A stretch of 64,000 nt of DNA, from assembly GCF_007994735.1 (NCBI RefSeq), contig NZ_VOIL01000001.1, positions 310,001 to 374,000 on the forward strand. The letters are read 5' to 3'. Both the position numbers and the translations under genes were made by a program. Origin of the DNA: Nesterenkonia populi (GTDB lineage Bacteria; Actinomycetota; Actinomycetes; Actinomycetales; Micrococcaceae). This document shows, in pieces, positions 37,380 through 45,839 of this stretch; the first letter of the stretch is position 1, and every line of letters begins with the position of its first letter. The notes under the pieces are model-generated. The model saw only the letters and a list, made by a program, of their open reading frames with translations. It was not told the DNA's origin and made no database searches.

Positions 37380-38530
37380 CAGGCAGCAAGCGCCCGGGCG
37401 GTACGTTCCAGGTCCGCATCCGCAGTGTCCGGCCCGAACGTGAAGCGAACAGCGGTCTGGGCCAGTTCAGGCTCTACGCCCATCGCCAGGAGGACGGGGC
37501 TGGGATCGGCGCTTCCGGCGTCACACGCTGAGCCGGAAGAGCAGAGAATGCCGCGGCGCTCCAAGTCCAGCAGCACTGATTCGCCGCTGCGGCCTGCCAG
37601 GACGAAGGAGGCATGGCCCCGCAGGCGGCGGGTCCGGTGACCGGTGAGCCGAGCCCCCGGGACCTGGAGCTCGACCGCGTCGATGAACCGGTCCCGGCGG
37701 GCGGTCAGGGAGCCCGAATCGTCCCGCTCCTGTGAGCCCTGAGCCAGCTCCATGGCCACAGCCATACCCACCGCAGCGGCAACATTCTCGGTGCCCGAAC
37801 GCCGGTCTCGCTGTTGGCCTCCACCATGGATGAGCGGCTCGAACGGGGTGCGGCGGCGCAGGTACAGCACCCCGATTCCGTGGGGAGCGCCGACCTTATG
37901 CCCGGCGAGGGTCATCGCCTGCACCCCCAGAGCGTCCACGCTGAGGTCGGCGGACCCCGCGGCCTGCACAGCATCGGTGTGGAACGGAACCCCACGCTCA
38001 GCGGTCACCGCGCTCAAGGCAGGAATGTCCTGAACCGTGCCGACCTCAGGATTCGCGTACTGAACGCTCACCAGGACGGTCTCCTCCCGGATCATCCCGG
38101 CAAGGACCTCCGGGGAAACCAGGCCAGTCCCATCTACCGGGATCTGTTCGACGAGGAACCCCAACCGTTCAAGCCAGGCGGCAGACTCCCCTACTGCGGG
38201 ATGCTCCACCGCGGAGACCAGCACGTGCTTGGCATGCTCATCCCTTCGCTGGGAAGCAGCCAGGGCGATGCCCTTGACGGCGGCATTGTCCGCTTCAGTC
38301 CCCCCGGAGGTGAAGACGATCTCTGCGGGCCGGGCCCCCAGCTGTGCGGCCACCCTCCGCCGCGCATCCTGCAGGGCGTGGTCGGCGGCCAGGCCGGGCT
38401 CATGCCGGCTGGACGGGTTCGCGAAGTTCCCCGCCAGGTAGGGCCACATGGCCTCCAGCACCTCGCGCCGTGGAGGAGCGGTGGCGGCATGGTCAAGATA
38501 GAGAGGGGACGAGGACAGCGGATCAGCCAT
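37379..38530 (-). CDS. Cysteine desulfurase of the NAD gene cluster
   Basis: A PLP-dependent class V aminotransferase of 383 residues that provides sulfur for Fe-S assembly. YLDHAATAP starts the fold, AGHKVGAPHGIGVLY contains the PLP lysine and ILCSSGSACDAG the active-site cysteine. It is the third gene of nadA-nadC-desulfurase; its ATG overlaps the nadC stop by one base. Since NadA needs a 4Fe-4S cluster, this copy (often called nifS or iscS) probably serves NadA. Confidence 0.93.
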   Translation of the reverse strand: MADPLSSSPLYLDHAATAPPRREVLEAMWPYLAGNFANPSSRHEPGLAADHALQDARRRVAAQLGARPAEIVFTSGGTEADNAAVKGIALAASQRRDEHAKHVLVSAVEHPAVGESAAWLERLGFLVEQIPVDGTGLVSPEVLAGMIREETVLVSVQYANPEVGTVQDIPALSAVTAERGVPFHTDAVQAAGSADLSVDALGVQAMTLAGHKVGAPHGIGVLYLRRRTPFEPLIHGGGQQRDRRSGTENVAAAVGMAVAMELAQGSQERDDSGSLTARRDRFIDAVELQVPGARLTGHRTRRLRGHASFVLAGRSGESVLLDLERRGILCSSGSACDAGSADPSPVLLAMGVEPELAQTAVRFTFGPDTADADLERTARALAA

Positions 38531-39420
38531 CAGTCCGCCCGCAACTTCCCATTCAGGCCCAGATCCATATCCAGCCCGATGTCCAGCGCCCGTGCGCTGT
38601 GGGACAGCGCTCCCACGCTGATCAGGTCCACCCCGGCAGCCGCGATATCTGCCACGGTCTCCAGGGTGACTCCGCCGGAGGCCTCCACCAGGGCATTCCC
38701 GCTGATGAGCTCCACACCGCGGCGCAGGTCATCGAGGCCGAAGTTGTCCAGCATGATGGTGTCGGCCCCGCCCGCGAGAGCGGCCGGGATCTGCTCGTAC
38801 TGGTCCACCTCGACTTCGATATGCGCGGTGTGGGGGAGGCGGCTGCGGGCCTGCCGGATCGCCTCCGCCAGATCTCCCACCAGTGCCAGGTGATTGTCCT
38901 TGGCCAGGACCGCATCAGAGAGCCCGGACCGGTGGTTGTGCCCGCCGCCGCAGCGCACCGCATGACGCTCCAAGGCACGCAGGCCCGGGGTCGTCTTCCT
39001 GGTGTCGGTGATCCGGATCGGGCGCCCCGCCGCCGAGACGGCGCCCTCCACCGCTGCCGTATACCGGGCTGTCAGGGTCGCGATCCCGCACATCCGCTGC
39101 AGCAGGTTCAGGGCGGTCCGCTCAGCGGTCAGCATGGCGCGCGCGGGCCCGGTCACCACGGCCAGCGTCTCCCCCGCCTGAAAGGGGGCACCCTCGGCAC
39201 CTCTCAGATCGACGAGCACGCCAGCGTCGACCGCTCCCATGGCCCGGGCAAAGACCCGCCCGCCGGCCATGACCCCCGGCTCTCGCGCTGCCAGGGCAGC
39301 ACGGGCCTGGGCCTCTGCCGGAACGAACGCCTGCGAGGTCAGGTCCCCGAAGGGCGCGTCCTCCTCCAGGGACAGACGGATCACACGGTCGATCTGCTGG
39401 TCGGTCAGATGCAGGCTCAT
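38530..39420 (-). CDS. nadC: Nicotinate-nucleotide pyrophosphorylase (quinolinate PRTase) NadC
   Basis: Converts quinolinate and PRPP to nicotinate mononucleotide. The 296 residues show LNLLQRMCGIATLT, ITDTRKTTPGLR, RCGGGHNHRSGL and the C-terminal SGGVTLETV and ISVGAL strands of the phosphate-binding end. ATG 39420 lies 15 bp after the nadA stop and the end overlaps the desulfurase start. It is the second gene of the operon. Confidence 0.95.
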   Translation of the reverse strand: MSLHLTDQQIDRVIRLSLEEDAPFGDLTSQAFVPAEAQARAALAAREPGVMAGGRVFARAMGAVDAGVLVDLRGAEGAPFQAGETLAVVTGPARAMLTAERTALNLLQRMCGIATLTARYTAAVEGAVSAAGRPIRITDTRKTTPGLRALERHAVRCGGGHNHRSGLSDAVLAKDNHLALVGDLAEAIRQARSRLPHTAHIEVEVDQYEQIPAALAGGADTIMLDNFGLDDLRRGVELISGNALVEASGGVTLETVADIAAAGVDLISVGALSHSARALDIGLDMDLGLNGKLRAD

Positions 39421-39435
39421 GGACGTCTGGACCTC

Positions 39436-40740
39436 CTACTTCGGCTGTGCGGCCAGCATCCGGTCCAGGGCGATCTTCGCATCCGCGGCCACCGGCCCCG
39501 GCACGCTGATCTGGTTGACCGTGCGCCCCTCACAGAGCTCCTCGAGCACCCAGGCCAGGTAGCCGGGGTGGATGCGGTACATGGTGGAGCATGGGCACAC
39601 CACCGGGTCCAGGCAGAAGATGGTCCGGTCAGGGTATTCGGCGGCCAGCCGGCTGACCAGGTTGATCTCGGTGCCGATTGCGATCACATCCCCCGGCGAA
39701 CTGGCTGCCACGTAGTGACGGATCGCCTCGGTGGAGCCGGCGGCGTCGGCGGCGTCGACCACCGGCATGGGGCACTCCGGGTGCACGATGACCTTGGCGC
39801 CGGGGTAGTCGGCGCGGGCCTTCTCGATCTGAGCGACGGTGAACCGGCGGTGCACTGAGCAGAACCCGTGCCACAGCAGCACTTCGGCGTCCTGCAGCTG
39901 GGCGTGGGTGTTCCCGCCCAGAGGCCGGCGCGGATTCCACATGGGCATCCGTTCTGTGGGCACGCCCATCGCCCGGCCAGTGTTGCGGCCCAGATGCTGG
40001 TCGGGAAAGAACAGCACCCGGTGTGCCCGCTCAAAGGCCCACTCCAGCACAGTCTCCGCATTGGACGAGGTGCACACGATGCCGCCGTGCCGGCCGCAGA
40101 ACGCCTTCAGCGCGGCCGAGGAGTTCATATAGGTGACCGGCAGGATCGGCAGCATGCCGCCCTCGTCGGGTGCCACGTTCTCCGGGTCGGCGCCGTAGGC
40201 CTCGCAGATCTCCTCCCAGGCGGTCTCCACGGAGTCCTCATCGGCCATATCTGCCATGGAGCAGCCCGCGGCGAGGTTGGGCAGGATCACCTTCTGGCTG
40301 TTCGAGGAGAGGATATCGGCGGTCTCGGCCATGAAGTGCACTCCGCAGAACACGATGTGCTCGGCTTCGGGCTTGGTCAGCGCCGCTTTGGCCAGCTGGA
40401 AGGAGTCGCCGACGAAGTCGGTGTGCTCTACGATCTCGTCCCGTTGGTAGAAGTGCCCGAGGGTGACCAGCCTTTCGCCCAGGTGCGCCTTGGCGGCCCG
40501 GATCCGCTCGGCCAGCTCCTCCTCGGGGAGCCGGCGGTACAGCTCGGGCAGCTGCCCGGGGCGGGCCTCGGCGTTCACCGTATGGGCGGGCACCGGGTCC
40601 GCCTGGGATGAGCCGGGGCCATAGCCTGGGGCGGCGTCGAACTCCCAGGGGGCTTCTGCCAGCTGGGAGTTGCAGGATTGGCTCGGAGCGATGCTCAATC
40701 CTCTGGTCACTGACAGGGAATCGGCTGCTGGCAAGACCAT
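39436..40740 (-). CDS. nadA: Quinolinate synthase NadA
   Basis: An Fe-S enzyme joining iminoaspartate and dihydroxyacetone phosphate. The 434 residues carry VTLGHFYQRDEIVE, FCGVHFMAETADIL, AAGCSMADM, the cluster-binding Cys in CTSSNAETVL and the C-terminal CLDPVVCPCSTMYRI. An N-terminal extension of about 75 residues precedes the core, as in other actinobacteria. The three homologous domains are intact. nadB, which normally follows and supplies iminoaspartate, is absent between nadA and nadC. Confidence 0.95.
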   Translation of the reverse strand: MVLPAADSLSVTRGLSIAPSQSCNSQLAEAPWEFDAAPGYGPGSSQADPVPAHTVNAEARPGQLPELYRRLPEEELAERIRAAKAHLGERLVTLGHFYQRDEIVEHTDFVGDSFQLAKAALTKPEAEHIVFCGVHFMAETADILSSNSQKVILPNLAAGCSMADMADEDSVETAWEEICEAYGADPENVAPDEGGMLPILPVTYMNSSAALKAFCGRHGGIVCTSSNAETVLEWAFERAHRVLFFPDQHLGRNTGRAMGVPTERMPMWNPRRPLGGNTHAQLQDAEVLLWHGFCSVHRRFTVAQIEKARADYPGAKVIVHPECPMPVVDAADAAGSTEAIRHYVAASSPGDVIAIGTEINLVSRLAAEYPDRTIFCLDPVVCPCSTMYRIHPGYLAWVLEELCEGRTVNQISVPGPVAADAKIALDRMLAAQPK

Positions 40741-40761
40741 GGGAGGATCCTACGTCACTCT

Positions 40762-41151
40762 GTGCCGGCTCAGACTCTCCTGACGAAGTTCGGCGAAGTG
40801 CTCGATGTGATCGCACCTGGGCGCCCTGAAGGTCAGACCGGCGAAGGTGCCGAGTCGGCCGGATGGTCAAACTCCGCGCACCGAGTCACCGTCCAGCAGC
40901 TCACCGACCTCGACCGCTGACCGCTGAGGGCAGCAGTCTTCATCCAGGGCCGGAGCCGAGATCCAGCGTTCGCTAAGCTGGCCGCGTGGCCGGCCCAGCT
41001 AGCGGCGCGACGCCGGCCCAAGACCTCTCGCAGGACTACTGAGACGGAGCAGCGCATGCCCAGGTACGGATGGATCGCCGGCGAGGAGCTCTGGCACCTC
41101 GACATCCTCGGAGCCTGCCTCGAAAAGCGGGCCAAGCCCGACGCCGCATGA
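40762..41151 (+). pseudogene. Probable decayed gene upstream of menE
   Basis: One plus-strand frame is open from a GTG at 40762 to TGA 41149-41151 except for a single in-frame TGA at 40918-40920. The two halves (52 and 76 codons) read as ordinary GC-rich coding sequence; for example LTKFGEVLDVIAPGRPEG in the first and GEELWHLDILGACLEKRAKP in the second. The last 31 codons begin with an ATG at 41056 behind GGAG, and their stop overlaps the menE ATG (ATGA), so this part could still be translated as a coupled small protein. I do not recognise the family. Confidence 0.35.
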
Positions 41152-42392
41152 GCGAGTGGGTGGACGGCGCCTTAGAAACGCTGCGGGATGCCATGGACGG
41201 GGACGCCCCGCCAGCAGAGTTCCTGCCCCCTCAGCCCGGCCAGCCGCCGTCGTGGGCCCCTCGCCCGGAGGTCTCCGGGGGGAGATGGCCGGTGCGTTCT
41301 GCCCGGGGCCCAGCCCCCACGGCCATCGAAGCCGCAGAAGGTCCCGGATCCTCTGAGCGAGTGTCGGTGGTGGTGCGGACCTCCGGGTCAACCGGGACGC
41401 CCAAGGAGACCCTGCTCTCCGCCGAGGCGCTGCGGGCCTCAGCGGATATGACCGCGCAGGCGCTCGGCGGCCACGGGCAGTGGCTGCTGACCCTGCACCC
41501 CTCCTATGTGGCCGGGCTCGCGGTGCTCACCCGCTCCCTCCGAGCCGGGACCGTGCCCGTTCCCCTGCTCGAGCGGTCCGCTGAGCCGACGGCGTTCGCT
41601 GCGGCCGCTGAGCAGCTGACCGCAGAGCGCCGTTACGTCTCCCTGGTCCCCACCCAGCTGCAGCGTCTCCTCGACAGCGAGGACCAGAGGCTGCTGGGGG
41701 CGATGCGGCGGTTCGACGCAATTCTGCTCGGCGGAGGGCGAACCTCCCCTGAGCTGTTCGGCCGGGCGAAGCGCCTGGGGCTCAACGTACTGCGGACCTA
41801 CGGCATGGCGGAGACCTGCGGCGGGTGCGTGTACGACGGCGCTCCCCTGCCCGGCGTCGGCGTGGAACTCGACGCCGAGGGCCGGGTCCTGCTCTCCGGG
41901 GCGCAGGTCGCGCTGGGGTATAGGGACTCCGAGCTGACCGCCGAGAGGTTCGACAGCACACCGGCCGGCGAGCGCCGGTTCCGCACCGACGACCTCGGCG
42001 AGATCCGCGACGGGGTGCTCAGCATCACCGGGCGCACCGATGACGTGATCAACACCGGCGGGGTGAAAGTCTCGGCCGTCCGGATCCAGCAGGTGCTGGA
42101 GGAGCATCCAAGCGTCAGGGACGCGTTCGTGGCCAGCGCGGAGGACCCCGAGTGGGGGCAGAAGGTGTGCGCCGTCGTCGTACTGTCCCAGGTCAGCCGC
42201 AGCCGCAGCACCCTCGATGAGCTGAACGCAGCAGTGCGGGAGCAGCTCGGCGCCCCCGCGGTTCCGAAGCACTACGAGCTGCTGGGCGCTCTTCCCCAGC
42301 TGCGCAACGGCAAACCCGACCGGCAGGCACTGAACCGTCTTCTGCGGGCCGCGGCCCAGCCCGGGCGCCGAAAGGCCAATTCCAACGGCTGA
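41148..42392 (+). CDS. menE: o-Succinylbenzoate-CoA ligase MenE
   Basis: An adenylate-forming ligase that activates o-succinylbenzoate. The 414 residues show the P-loop RTSGSTGTPKE, TYGMAETCGGCVYDG, FRTDDLGEI and GRTDDVINTGGVKV, then the C-terminal swinging domain ending with NGKPDRQALN and the catalytic Lys. It starts at the ATG overlapping the end of the small frame upstream. It is followed by menA on the same strand after 104 bp. Confidence 0.92.
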   Translation: MSEWVDGALETLRDAMDGDAPPAEFLPPQPGQPPSWAPRPEVSGGRWPVRSARGPAPTAIEAAEGPGSSERVSVVVRTSGSTGTPKETLLSAEALRASADMTAQALGGHGQWLLTLHPSYVAGLAVLTRSLRAGTVPVPLLERSAEPTAFAAAAEQLTAERRYVSLVPTQLQRLLDSEDQRLLGAMRRFDAILLGGGRTSPELFGRAKRLGLNVLRTYGMAETCGGCVYDGAPLPGVGVELDAEGRVLLSGAQVALGYRDSELTAERFDSTPAGERRFRTDDLGEIRDGVLSITGRTDDVINTGGVKVSAVRIQQVLEEHPSVRDAFVASAEDPEWGQKVCAVVVLSQVSRSRSTLDELNAAVREQLGAPAVPKHYELLGALPQLRNGKPDRQALNRLLRAAAQPGRRKANSNG

Positions 42393-42409
42393 ACCTCCGG
42401 AAATCGGCC

Positions 42410-42437
42410 CCGATGCTGCTCAGACTGACCACTCGGC
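42410..42437 (+). repeat. Third copy of the 28-bp intergenic repeat
   Basis: This element matches copy B at 21061-21088 in 23 of 28 positions, sharing the core GATGCTGC and the end CTCGGC. It lies alone, without an inverted partner, in the gap between menE and menA. Finding it at two distant intergenic sites indicates a dispersed family rather than a local hairpin. Confidence 0.55.
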
Positions 42438-42496
42438 GCAGGGATCAGGGAGAATAGGCCGCTGAATCATTGCGCCTCTGATCGAGCAGGAGAGTT

Positions 42497-43468
42497 TTGG
42501 CAACAGCACAGCAGTGGATCGCCGGGTCACGCCCCCGCACCCTCCCCATGGCGGTCGCACCCGCGGTGATCGGCGCCGCCGCGGCGTTCTCCCAGGGATT
42601 CAGGATCACAGGGTTCGCCGAAGCCCCCCTTGCCGACACCTCCTACGCCCCCGCTGGCAGCATCTATGCCATCCAGTGGACCGTTGCCGTGCTGGCACTG
42701 GTGGTGTCGCTGGCCCTGCAGGTGGGGGTCAACTACGCCAATGACTATTCCGACGGCGTACGCGGCACCGATGACGAGCGAGTGGGCCCGATGCGGCTCA
42801 CCGGCTCCGGCGCCGCTTCCCCCGCCGCGGTGAAGCGCGCAGCGTTCCTCAGCTTCGGCGTCGCGGGACTGGCCGGGCTGGTCATCGTCGCCCTCACCGG
42901 GCACTGGTGGCTGATCGGCGTCGGGCTCGTCTGCATCCTCGCCGCCTGGTGGTACACCGGAGGGAAGAAGCCCTACGGGTACCTGGGGCTCGGTGAGGTC
43001 ATGGTGTTCATCTTCTTCGGGCTGGTGGCCACGGCAGGCACCGCGTTCGCCGTGGTGGAGGCTGCCGCGGCGAACGGCGCCGTCGCAGAGTTCCCGCATG
43101 AGGTCTGGGTGGGCGCCGTCGGGCACGGGCTGATCGCCTCCGCCCTGCTGATGGCCAACAACATCCGTGACATCCCCACCGACGTTGAGACTGGCAAACG
43201 GACCCTGGCGGTGCGGCTGGGACAGCGTCGGGCGCGCATCGGGTTCGCGCTCATGCTGATCCTGCCCGTGCTGCTGGCACAGGGAATGATCGCCGTCAGC
43301 TTCTGGTACGCGCTGACGCTTCTCACGCTGCCTCTGGCCGTCCGGCCCAGCCGCCTGGTTCTGAACCAGCAGAGCACGGGCCCGGCCCTGATCCCGGCGC
43401 TGCAGCAGACCTCCATCCTGGGGCTGGGCTTCGCCGCCACGTTCTCCGCGGCGCTGCTGCTCAGCTGA
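42497..43468 (+). CDS. menA: 1,4-Dihydroxy-2-naphthoate polyprenyltransferase MenA
   Basis: A UbiA-type membrane prenyltransferase that attaches the polyprenyl chain to DHNA. The 323 residues have about eight to nine helices. The first Asp motif is NYANDYSDGVRGTD and the second ANNIRDIPTDVETGKRTLAV. WIAGSRPRTLPMAVAP at the N-terminus is the family start. A TTG start behind GGAGAG is used. It ends just before a strong bidirectional terminator. Confidence 0.95.
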   Translation: MATAQQWIAGSRPRTLPMAVAPAVIGAAAAFSQGFRITGFAEAPLADTSYAPAGSIYAIQWTVAVLALVVSLALQVGVNYANDYSDGVRGTDDERVGPMRLTGSGAASPAAVKRAAFLSFGVAGLAGLVIVALTGHWWLIGVGLVCILAAWWYTGGKKPYGYLGLGEVMVFIFFGLVATAGTAFAVVEAAAANGAVAEFPHEVWVGAVGHGLIASALLMANNIRDIPTDVETGKRTLAVRLGQRRARIGFALMLILPVLLAQGMIAVSFWYALTLLTLPLAVRPSRLVLNQQSTGPALIPALQQTSILGLGFAATFSAALLLS

Positions 43469-43482
43469 CCGGGCACAGACAG

Positions 43483-43525
43483 AAGGAGGCCCCGGCCGGG
43501 AATCTTTCCCAGCCGGGGCCTCCTT
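43483..43525. terminator. Bidirectional terminator between menA and a small membrane-protein gene
   Basis: A 14-bp perfect stem (AAGGAGGCCCCGGC with GCCGGGGCCTCCTT), extended by a mismatch and three more pairs, has a 7-base loop. It lies 14 bp after the menA stop. No T run follows on either strand, but stem length and position between convergent genes make termination likely. Confidence 0.75.
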
Positions 43526-43609
43526 CTCGTTCGTCCTACCCTTCTTCGCTTATCCGGCCCGTACAGGGAGCAGATAAGTCAACAGCGGTGGGATCTCTGC
43601 GCGACGGCG

Positions 43610-43834
43610 CTAAGCCTTGTTCATGGCCGCGACGACGATCGCGATGATGCCGCCCACCACTGGGAAGAGCAGTGCCAGGATGGTCAGCAGGACCTTGGGC
43701 AGGGTGCCCAGGCCGGACTGCCAGACCATGACGACCGCAATGATGAAGACGATGAGGCCGACGATGCCGACGCCGCCCAGCAGGCCGGTGTTGTTCGCAG
43801 CCAGAGTAGTGGTGGCCAAAAGTGCTTCTGCCAT
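43610..43834 (-). CDS. Small two-span membrane protein
   Basis: A 74-residue protein with two hydrophobic segments (about residues 18-38 and 46-70) joined by a short WQSGLGTLPK loop. The second span has LLFPVVGGIIAI, similar to the PLDNc_N fold found in the next gene, so the two may be related. The start is ATG 43834; AGGAG lies 12 bp upstream, rather far. It is followed by the menA terminator. Function unknown. Confidence 0.65.
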   Translation of the reverse strand: MAEALLATTTLAANNTGLLGGVGIVGLIVFIIAVVMVWQSGLGTLPKVLLTILALLFPVVGGIIAIVVAAMNKA

Positions 43835-43935
43835 AGTTCGGTGCAACTCCTTGGATCACGAGGTGATGTTCTGCGTGCGAGCATGGCACCCGGCCCTTGG
43901 AAGCAGTTGGCTTTCCGCTGGACGTTTCCTGAACG

Positions 43936-44346
43936 CTAAGTGTTCGGCTGACCTGGGGATTCGTCGTCGGAGTCGGTGCCGTCGGAGGTCTCTTCGTCAT
44001 CCTTGGGCTTGTCCCGGTTCTTCTTCTGCTCCTGCTCACGGCGCTTGCGCTCCTCCTCTTCGCGGCGCTGGGCCTGGCGACGGCGGAACTCGACGCCGCG
44101 GAGGAACTCCGGGTCGTCGTCCGGGGCGGAGGGGCGCTTCTGCTGGGCGGCGGGGCCGTCCTTCCGGACCCGGCCGAAGAAAAGCCAGAGCAGCGGGCCG
44201 ATCAGAGGCACCAGGATGATCACCGCGATCCAGGCGACCTTGGACATCACCCGAACCCGGTGTCGTGGGGTCTGGAGGGACTCGATGAGCGTGTAGATAG
44301 TCAGTGCTAGGGCAACAACACCCAGTCCGAGCAGCAGTCGAGGCAT
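43936..44346 (-). CDS. PLDNc_N-domain membrane protein with charged tail
   Basis: A 136-residue protein: two membrane segments (about 3-20 and 37-57) with the PLDNc_N pattern KVAWIAVIILVPLIGPLLWL, then a very charged tail of about 75 residues, Arg/Glu/Lys-rich and then Asp/Ser-rich and disordered. This domain is usually the membrane anchor of phospholipase-D-like proteins but occurs alone in many actinobacteria. It is in line with the cytochrome c maturation genes but separated by about 60 bp from the DUF4229 gene. Confidence 0.75.
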   Translation of the reverse strand: MPRLLLGLGVVALALTIYTLIESLQTPRHRVRVMSKVAWIAVIILVPLIGPLLWLFFGRVRKDGPAAQQKRPSAPDDDPEFLRGVEFRRRQAQRREEEERKRREQEQKKNRDKPKDDEETSDGTDSDDESPGQPNT

Positions 44347-44404
44347 GCCCTCAAGGGTAAATCACGCACCCCCGCACAGCCTCAGCCGGAGCTGAGCAGC
44401 TGCT

Positions 44405-44719
44405 TCAGCGGGCGGCGCTGGGCCCCGGGCCGTCCTGCTCCTCGTGGAACTGCTCGGCCAGCTCATCCTCGGCGTCGTTGTCCTGCGCCTCCGTGCGGGA
44501 CTCGGGCCGGTGCCCCTCCATCCGGCGGCCGAACTGCCTGCTCGCATTCAGGCGCAGCTGATTGAAGAACAGGAAACCGACCGCGTAGGAGACGATCAGC
44601 CCCATCGCCATCGCCAGCAGCACTCCGGGCAGGGCCTCCAGGGGCAGCGCGAAGAACGCGGCGAAGAACACCAGCAGGAAGACGCCGAGCCGGATCAGGG
44701 AGAACTTCAGAATCGCCAT
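44405..44719 (-). CDS. DUF4229-type small membrane protein
   Basis: A 104-residue protein with two membrane segments (about 8-30 and 35-55), FNQLRLNASRQF after the second, and an acidic hydrophilic tail. The pattern matches DUF4229, regularly found beside ccsB in actinobacteria. It begins 4 bp after the ccsB stop, so it is the last gene of the cytochrome c maturation operon. Its role there is unknown. Confidence 0.8.
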   Translation of the reverse strand: MAILKFSLIRLGVFLLVFFAAFFALPLEALPGVLLAMAMGLIVSYAVGFLFFNQLRLNASRQFGRRMEGHRPESRTEAQDNDAEDELAEQFHEEQDGPGPSAAR

Positions 44720-44723
44720 CGGG

Positions 44724-45839
44724 TCACTCCGGCAGGCCCGCGTAGGAGTGCAGGCCCGGGAAGTAGACGTTGACCACCGCGTAGTTGAACACGATGCAGG
44801 CGAAGCCGATGATGCTCAGCCAGGCCGACCGGCTGCCGGTCCAGCCGCGGGTCGCACGGGCGTGCAGGTAGCAGGCGTAGACCACCCAGATCACGAAGGT
44901 CCAGATCTCCTTGGTGTCCCAGCCCCAGTAGCGGCCCCAGGACTGCTGGGCCCAGATGGCGCCGGTGATCATGGGGCCCAGAGTCCAGAAGACGAACGCG
45001 ACGGCATTGAAGCGGTATGCCCAGTTCTCCAGGGAGAACGCGTTGGGCACCAGCCGCAGGAAGGAGCCGCCGGCCAGGCCCCGCTCGGTGCGCGACGCCG
45101 GGCCGGCGGTCACAGCCTTCTCCCGCTTGGCCTGGATCAGCTGCAGCACGTTCATCGCAAAGGTCAGCACGAACAGGCCGATCGACAGGGAGGCCAGGGA
45201 GACGTGGATGGCGATCCAGGGGGACTGCAGAGCTGGTTGGACGTGTCCGATCGGCGTCGGGAAGGCGATGGTCGCCACAATCATCATCGTGACGATCAGG
45301 CCCAGCACGAAGGAGCCCAGGAAGCGCAGGTCGCGCCGGATCAGCGCCACCAGGTAGACCGCGGCGACCAGCACCGTGGTGGAGACCAGGAACTCGTACA
45401 TGTTCCCCATCGGCCAGCGGCTGGCCGAGAGTCCGCGGGCCACCACAGCGAAGGCGTGGGCGGCCAGGGCGACCGCCGTCAGCGCCACCGCCACGTTCGC
45501 GATCGGCCGGGGGGCGCCGGTGTAGGCCATGTCGTTGTCGACCAGCTCATCGTCCACCTCGGCCTGGTCGGGCACATCCTGGTCGTTCGCCGGAGCGTTG
45601 GGCGCGTCACCGCCGACCCCGGCGCTGACGAGGGTGCCCTGCCGCTCGGCGGCCTGCTCCTCGGCCAGCTCCGCCTCCACCCGGCGGATAGTCGCCGAAG
45701 ATCGTACGGTGTCGACGGTGAACAGGATGAACGCCAGGGTGTAGATGAACGCGGCGATGAGCATGAACAGCTCGGAGTACTCAGCCAGCTCCACGTTGAT
45801 GGTGGGCTGCTCGGCGGGGGCCGTAGCCAGTGTGATCAT
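44724..45839 (-). CDS. ccsB: Cytochrome c maturation protein CcsB (CcsA/ResC type)
   Basis: The haem-handling half of the System II cytochrome c synthase. The 371 residues contain about eight helices, the tryptophan-rich haem motif WGRYWGWDTKEIW and conserved His residues in flanking helices. A soluble acidic insert of about 45 residues follows the first span. Its start overlaps the resB stop by one base. With ResB it should form the complex that attaches haem to apocytochromes outside the membrane. Confidence 0.94.
   Translation of the reverse strand: MITLATAPAEQPTINVELAEYSELFMLIAAFIYTLAFILFTVDTVRSSATIRRVEAELAEEQAAERQGTLVSAGVGGDAPNAPANDQDVPDQAEVDDELVDNDMAYTGAPRPIANVAVALTAVALAAHAFAVVARGLSASRWPMGNMYEFLVSTTVLVAAVYLVALIRRDLRFLGSFVLGLIVTMMIVATIAFPTPIGHVQPALQSPWIAIHVSLASLSIGLFVLTFAMNVLQLIQAKREKAVTAGPASRTERGLAGGSFLRLVPNAFSLENWAYRFNAVAFVFWTLGPMITGAIWAQQSWGRYWGWDTKEIWTFVIWVVYACYLHARATRGWTGSRSAWLSIIGFACIVFNYAVVNVYFPGLHSYAGLPE

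Noticed and set aside
40930..41020. Imperfect palindrome around GCTAAGCTGG and CCCAGCTAGC
   Set aside because: It lies within the interrupted frame before menE and its arms do not match well enough to call a regulatory site.
43053..43062. Possible programmed frameshift in menA
   Set aside because: The frame is continuous with both Asp motifs intact; no need for recoding.
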